Shown: piece by piece, positions 5,176-8,544 of the stretch | Layout: the number at the start of each line of letters is the position of its first letter | Numbering within the stretch: position 1 is the first letter of the stretch | Source: Candidatus Caccocola faecipullorum | GTDB lineage: Bacteria > Synergistota > Synergistia > Synergistales > Synergistaceae | DNA length: 8,544 nucleotides | Reading direction: 5' to 3' | Assembly (NCBI GenBank): GCA_018716365.1 | Contig: DVKA01000040.1 | Span: forward strand, 1 to 8,544 | Translations under genes and position numbers: made by a program | The notes under the pieces: model-generated | Told to the model about the DNA's origin: nothing | Database searches by the model: none | The model's input: only the letters and a program-made list of their open reading frames with translations

Positions 5176-6291
5176 ATGAGAGAGATAATGCTGAATACGG
5201 AGATACATAAATTTGAAACCTGCGCGGAATTCGCGCGCGGGTTCGCGCTCGGCGCGGACGACCTGCTCTTCACGATAAGGCCCATATACGAGGCGCACTT
5301 CGCGCCGCTCGGCCTGCCCGTCAAAACGCTCTTCTGGGAAGATTTCGGCAGCGGCGAGCCGACCGACGTGATGACCGACGAAATAATCGCCGCGGCCTCG
5401 AAACTCGGCTACAAACGCCTCGTCGCGGCGGGCGGCGGCTCTATAATAGACATTGCGAAAGCCGTCGCCGTATCAGGCGGACGCACGACGGACGAACTAT
5501 ACGCCGCCGCGCCGGCGATTAAACGGAGCTGCGGCCTCGTCATAGCGCCGACGACCTGCGGCACCGGAAGCGAGGTGACGAACATCTCGATAATCAACCG
5601 AACGCGCCTCGGCACGAAGATGGGGCTCGTCGCCCCCGCGCTCTTCGCCGACCAGTGCGCGCTCATCCCAGAACTGCTGCACGGCCTGCCCTTTGAAGTG
5701 TTCGCCGCCAGCTCGATAGACGCGCTCGTCCACGCCGTCGAGTCCGCGCTCTCGCCGAAGGCGACGGAATTTTCCAAGCTGCTCTCCTACAAGGCCGCGG
5801 AGATGATAATAAGACATTACGAAACGATAGCACGCGAGGGGCGCGAAGCGCGCATCCCGCTGCTCGGCGACTTCCTGCTCGCCTCGAACTACGCGGGCAT
5901 AGCCTTCGGCACCGCCGGCTGCGCCGCAGTCCACGCCCTCTCGTACCCGCTCGGCGGCGCTTACCACGTCCCGCACGGCGAAAGCAACTACGCCGTATTC
6001 ACCGGCGTCATGAAAAATTATCTCGAAATCAAAACAGACGGAGAAATCTCGAAAATGATGGACTTCATCGCCGCGCTGCTTTCATGCGAAAAATCGCGCG
6101 CGTGGGACGAACTTGAGAAACTCCTCGACACAATACTGCCGAAGAAGCCGCTGCACGCCTATGGCGTGAAGCCCGAAGACCTGCCGCGCTTCACCGAGGC
6201 CGTCATGACGACGCAGCAGCGCCTTATGAACAACAACTTCGTCCCGCTCGACGAAGCGCGCGTGCTGAAGATATACGAAGAGTTGTATTAA
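5176..6291 (+). CDS. 4hbD: 4-hydroxybutyrate dehydrogenase (iron-containing alcohol dehydrogenase family)
   Basis: 371 residues, a cytosolic NAD-dependent enzyme interconverting 4-hydroxybutyrate and succinate semialdehyde. It resembles the Clostridium kluyveri enzyme as I remember it, in length (371), start position and distinctive segments: GSGEPTDVMTDEII at about 58-71, PTTCGTGSEVTN at 125-136, SNYAGIAFGTAG at 237-248, and HALSYPLGGAYHVPHGESNY at 253-272. The NAD-binding GGGS is at 86-89. Expected metal ligands are D182, H186, H253 and H267. The start at 5176 has GGAGGTG 8 nt upstream and gives the same N-terminal length as the clostridial enzyme; the in-frame ATG at 5188 is less likely. 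The gene stands alone between a divergent promoter and its own terminator. No CoA-transferase, 4-hydroxybutyryl-CoA dehydratase or GABA aminotransferase gene adjoins it. Direction in vivo, reduction of succinate semialdehyde or oxidation of 4-hydroxybutyrate, cannot be read from the sequence. Confidence 0.92.
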   Translation: MREIMLNTEIHKFETCAEFARGFALGADDLLFTIRPIYEAHFAPLGLPVKTLFWEDFGSGEPTDVMTDEIIAAASKLGYKRLVAAGGGSIIDIAKAVAVSGGRTTDELYAAAPAIKRSCGLVIAPTTCGTGSEVTNISIINRTRLGTKMGLVAPALFADQCALIPELLHGLPFEVFAASSIDALVHAVESALSPKATEFSKLLSYKAAEMIIRHYETIAREGREARIPLLGDFLLASNYAGIAFGTAGCAAVHALSYPLGGAYHVPHGESNYAVFTGVMKNYLEIKTDGEISKMMDFIAALLSCEKSRAWDELEKLLDTILPKKPLHAYGVKPEDLPRFTEAVMTTQQRLMNNNFVPLDEARVLKIYEELY

Positions 6292-6313
6292 AGCGGCGGA
6301 TTTACGCTGGAAG

Positions 6314-6346
6314 ACGCGGGGGAGAAGACGCTCCTCCGCGTTTTTT
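6314..6346 (+). terminator. Intrinsic terminator of the 4-hydroxybutyrate dehydrogenase gene
   Basis: ACGCGGGGGA (6314-6323) pairs with TCCTCCGCGT (6332-6341) over 10 positions, with one G-T wobble in the plus orientation and an 8-nt loop. A run of six T follows (6341-6346). It starts 22 nt after the stop codon. Confidence 0.88.
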
Positions 6347-6452
6347 CGTGCGCGCCGCGCATAATTTTATGAACTTATATAACAATTTTGTTTCTTTGTT
6401 TGCCTTTTGTCAGAATGTGCGTACCGTCGTTTAATTGGGCGTTCGCTCCGAT

Positions 6453-6484
6453 GATTTTGCCCCTTTTCAAAATCTTAATTTAAT
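6453..6484 (+). promoter_or_regulatory. Candidate promoter with overlapping inverted repeat, upstream of rocD
   Basis: TTGCCC (6457-6462) and TTTAAT (6479-6484), 16 nt apart, form a moderate sigma-70-like promoter in an AT-rich stretch. A perfect inverted repeat GATTTTG-N8-CAAAATC (6453-6474) covers the -35 and spacer, the place where a repressor would act. The start would be near 6491, leaving a leader of about 77 nt. The rest of the 6347-6567 gap is AT-rich with other weak TATA-like sites (for example around 6376-6382), so the exact promoter is uncertain. Confidence 0.4.
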
Positions 6485-6567
6485 GGTAGAGTAATCCCAG
6501 CAGCAATAAAAATAAACATCAATGGCTACAAAGTTCAAAACAACATAAATATGAGGAGGACGACATA

Positions 6568-7761
6568 ATGCTCAGCACTCAGCAGATCATCGACAAGACA
6601 AACGAACTCGGCGCACATAACTATCATCCGAAGGACGTCGTCATCGTTGAAGGCGAAGGCGTAATGGTCCGCGACCCTGAGGGGCGCGAATATTTTGATA
6701 TGCTCTCCGCCTACTCGGCGCTGAACTTCGGACACCGTCATCCTGAGATAGTCGAAGCGGCGAAGCAGCAGCTCGACAAGGTCACGCTTACTTCGCGCGC
6801 CTTCCACAACTCTGTGCTCTGCGAATTCTATGAGAAGCTCTGCAAGATGACCGGCAAGGAAATGATCCTCCCGATGAACACCGGAGCCGAGGCCGTCGAA
6901 ACGGCGCTCAAGACCGCGCGCCGCTGGGGCGTCGAGGTGAAGGGCGTAGAGAACGGCAAGCAGGAGATAATAGTCTGCGAGAACAATTTCCACGGACGCA
7001 CGATCGCCATCATCAGCTTCTCGACCGACCCCGACGCGCGTATCAACTACGGCCCGTACTGCCCCGGATTCAAAATTATTAAATACGGCGACGCGAAGGC
7101 GCTTGAAGAGGCCATCACGCCGAACACCGTCGCATTCCTCGCCGAGCCGATACAGGGCGAAGCCGGAATAATCGTTCCGCCGAAGGGCTACCTCAAGGAA
7201 GTCCGCGAGATATGCACGAAGCACAACATCCTCTTCATCGCCGACGAAGTCCAGACCGGCTTCGCGCGCACGGGCCGTATGTTCGCCTGCGAGTTCGAGG
7301 AAGTTGTCCCCGATATGTACATCCTCGGCAAGGCCCTCGGCGGCGGCGTAATGCCCATCTCTGCGGTCGCGGCGAACAAGGACATCCTCGGCGTCTACAC
7401 GCCCGGAACGCACGGCTCGACATTCGGCGGCAACCCGCTCGCCTGCGCCGTCTCCATCAAGGCCATGGAAATCCTTGTGCGCGACAACTATCCGAAGCAG
7501 GCCGAAGAGAAGGGCAACTACTTTATGCAGAAGCTGCGCGAGATAGACAACCCGGAGATAATCGAAGTCCGCGGTTCGGGGCTCCTCATCGGCGTCGAAT
7601 TCACAGTCAACGCCGCGCCTTACGTCAAGAAGCTCATTGCGAACGGCGTCCTTGCGAAAGAGACGCACGAACGCACCATCCGCTTCGCGCCGCCGATCGT
7701 CATCACCTACGAGCAGATCGACAAAGCCGTCGAAGGCATCAAGAAAGCCTTCGCAAAATAA
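6568..7761 (+). CDS. rocD: Ornithine aminotransferase
   Basis: 397 residues, a cytosolic PLP-dependent class III aminotransferase. It converts ornithine plus 2-oxoglutarate to glutamate-5-semialdehyde (which cyclises to P5C) plus glutamate. Seen: GAHNYHP at 15-21, DMLSAYSALNFGHRHP at 44-59 and TLTSRAFHN at 73-81, all typical of bacterial RocD; the cofactor phosphate region NTGAEAVE at 104-111; FHGRT at 141-145; D226 in IADEVQTG, which contacts the pyridine nitrogen; the Schiff-base lysine K255 in YILGKALGGG; and STFGGNP at 284-290. Length and motifs match the Bacillus enzyme, with no gap or truncation. Start: AGGAGG (6554-6559) lies 8 nt before ATG. It has its own terminator. The next gene is P5C-reductase-like, which suggests an ornithine-to-proline route or ornithine fermentation. 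The related 4-aminobutyrate or acetylornithine aminotransferase roles are less likely given the RocD-specific N-terminus. Confidence 0.95.
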   Translation: MLSTQQIIDKTNELGAHNYHPKDVVIVEGEGVMVRDPEGREYFDMLSAYSALNFGHRHPEIVEAAKQQLDKVTLTSRAFHNSVLCEFYEKLCKMTGKEMILPMNTGAEAVETALKTARRWGVEVKGVENGKQEIIVCENNFHGRTIAIISFSTDPDARINYGPYCPGFKIIKYGDAKALEEAITPNTVAFLAEPIQGEAGIIVPPKGYLKEVREICTKHNILFIADEVQTGFARTGRMFACEFEEVVPDMYILGKALGGGVMPISAVAANKDILGVYTPGTHGSTFGGNPLACAVSIKAMEILVRDNYPKQAEEKGNYFMQKLREIDNPEIIEVRGSGLLIGVEFTVNAAPYVKKLIANGVLAKETHERTIRFAPPIVITYEQIDKAVEGIKKAFAK

Positions 7762-7793
7762 GATATTTACCTTCCTTCGTTCCACCTACACAG

Positions 7794-7820
7794 AGGCGCG
7801 CCCAGGCGGCGCGCCTTTTT
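7794..7820 (+). terminator. Intrinsic terminator of rocD
   Basis: AGGCGCGCC (7794-7802) and GGCGCGCCT (7808-7816) form a perfect 9-bp stem with a 5-nt loop, followed by five T residues (7816-7820). It starts 32 nt after the stop codon. It separates rocD from the next gene, which has its own -10. Confidence 0.9.
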
Positions 7821-7893
7821 CGTATGCGCGTCCGGCAGAAACGGGGAAACATCCGGCTTTGCCCCGCCTATTCTGCGCGCCCGCCGCTTGTTG

Positions 7894-7922
7894 TATAATC
7901 GCCGTAAATTTATGAAACGGCG
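7894..7922 (+). promoter_or_regulatory. Candidate promoter and inverted repeat of the P5C-reductase-like gene
   Basis: A consensus TATAAT lies at 7894-7899. The -35 position at 17 nt spacing is TTCTGC (7871-7876), a poor match. A perfect inverted repeat CGCCGT-N11-ACGGCG (7900-7922) begins directly after the -10 and covers the predicted start near 7906. It may be an operator, or a 5' RNA hairpin that would occlude the weak ribosome-binding region. Confidence 0.5.
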
Positions 7923-7930
7923 GTGTTGTT

Positions 7931-8544
7931 ATGATAGATTTGACATTGGGCTTCATCGGTACCGGCGGCATAGCCTCCGCCATGGTGCGCGGCTTCTGCT
8001 CGTCGCCTGAGTTCTCCGGTAAAATCAACCTGACGGTGCACAAGAACCGCGAAAAGGCCGACGCGCTGAAAAAACTCTTCCCAGAAAGAATTTTCATACA
8101 CGAGTCGAATCAGGCCGTCGTCGACGGCTCTGACGTAGTCTTTATATGTGTGCTGCCGCAGCAGCACGAGGAGGTCGTGCGCGCGCTGCGCTTCCGCGCG
8201 GACCAGCGCGTCATGCACATAACGGGCGGCGCGAAGCTCGCCGATTCGCTCGCGCTCTACGCTCCGGCGAAAAGCGCGGCGCGCGCGATACCGATGCCCT
8301 TCGCGGCGCGGCGCACCGGGCCTCTGCTCTTCTACGGCGAAGACGAAACGCTCGCGGAGCTCATGTCGCAGATAGGCACGCTCGTGCGCGTGAAGAGCGA
8401 GCGTGAGCTTGAGATACTCGGCCCAGTCACCGGCATGATGGTGCCCTACTACTCGCTGCTCGCCGAAAGCGTCAGCTGGGGCATGGACAAGGGGCTCGAC
8501 TTCCGCACCGCGCTCGACTACTCGTCGATAATGAACGAAACGCT
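7931..8544 (+). CDS. Pyrroline-5-carboxylate reductase-like NAD(P)-binding protein, 3' end cut by window edge
   Basis: The frame is open from ATG at 7931 to the window end; 204 complete codons are visible. The N-terminus is a Rossmann dinucleotide-binding fold: LGFIGTGGIA with GxGxxA at 10-15, then a short basic segment where NADP enzymes bind phosphate (HKNREK, 37-42), VVFICVLPQQ at 69-78 (compare VxLAVKPQ in ProC) and HITGGAKLADSL at 96-107 (compare SIxAGV). RAIPMPF at 118-124 sits where ProC has RxMPN. The second domain should carry the ProC hallmark SGSGPAY, but the aligned stretch here is GPVTGMMVPYY (164-174), so a key motif is missing or changed. Placement after rocD suggests P5C reduction to proline, but the divergence makes another imino or ketone substrate possible. 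The Shine-Dalgarno is weak (GGCGGTG about 6 nt upstream). It is a separate unit behind the rocD terminator. Confidence 0.7.
   Translation, partial: MIDLTLGFIGTGGIASAMVRGFCSSPEFSGKINLTVHKNREKADALKKLFPERIFIHESNQAVVDGSDVVFICVLPQQHEEVVRALRFRADQRVMHITGGAKLADSLALYAPAKSAARAIPMPFAARRTGPLLFYGEDETLAELMSQIGTLVRVKSERELEILGPVTGMMVPYYSLLAESVSWGMDKGLDFRTALDYSSIMNET

Noticed and set aside
6535..7785. A 416-codon open frame on the minus strand across the aminotransferase gene
   Set aside because: It is antisense to rocD, which has all class III aminotransferase motifs and a good Shine-Dalgarno. The antisense translation is low-complexity, Arg/Asp/Leu/Val-rich, with no recognisable motif. Long shadow frames are common in GC-rich DNA.
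1..8544. tRNA, rRNA, CRISPR array, insertion sequence or phage genes
   Set aside because: Read on both strands, no cloverleaf, regularly spaced repeats, transposase or integrase motifs, or terminal inverted repeats were found.

Overview
The window looks like a piece of a GC-rich, anaerobic, amino-acid-fermenting bacterium. The gene mix (4-hydroxybutyrate dehydrogenase, ornithine aminotransferase, a P5C-reductase-like protein, a D/L-methionine-type binding protein), a binding protein with a type I rather than a lipoprotein signal, and frequent ATA isoleucine codons in a GC-rich background would all suit a Synergistota member such as Cloacibacillus. That taxonomic guess is inference, not proof.

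Layout. Three genes run on the minus strand. They are a class II aldolase (1-699, cut by the window edge), a 1003-residue SARP/BTAD-type STAND regulator (856-3867) and an orphan metQ (3982-4758). Three genes run on the plus strand: a 4-hydroxybutyrate dehydrogenase (5176-6291), rocD (6568-7761) and a P5C-reductase-like gene (7931 to the edge). Both groups are transcribed away from a divergent promoter region at about 5076-5160. Nearly every gene looks like its own transcription unit, with a recognisable promoter and/or an intrinsic terminator, so this is not one long operon.

The most interesting element lies between the divergent promoter and metQ. On the minus strand a strong promoter (TTGACA, 18 nt, TAAAAT) is followed by a 27-codon ORF with a textbook Shine-Dalgarno. 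Codons 8-14 of this ORF read M-I-M-C-M-M-M. It is followed 21 nt later by a strong intrinsic terminator, and then, about 130 nt further on, by the start of metQ. Bases just after the Met codons can pair with the 5' arm of the terminator. This is the layout of classical ribosome-mediated transcription attenuation, here with methionine codons upstream of a methionine-uptake gene. A second, basic 29-codon ORF after the terminator ends 3 nt before the metQ start and may be translationally coupled to it.

Working together: RocD would turn ornithine into glutamate semialdehyde/P5C, and the downstream reductase-like protein may reduce P5C to proline, although it lacks a hallmark motif. The 4-hydroxybutyrate dehydrogenase interconverts 4-hydroxybutyrate and succinate semialdehyde, as in GABA or succinate fermentation. 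MetQ captures methionine or a related ligand for an ABC importer encoded elsewhere. The target of the BTAD regulator cannot be read from the sequence.
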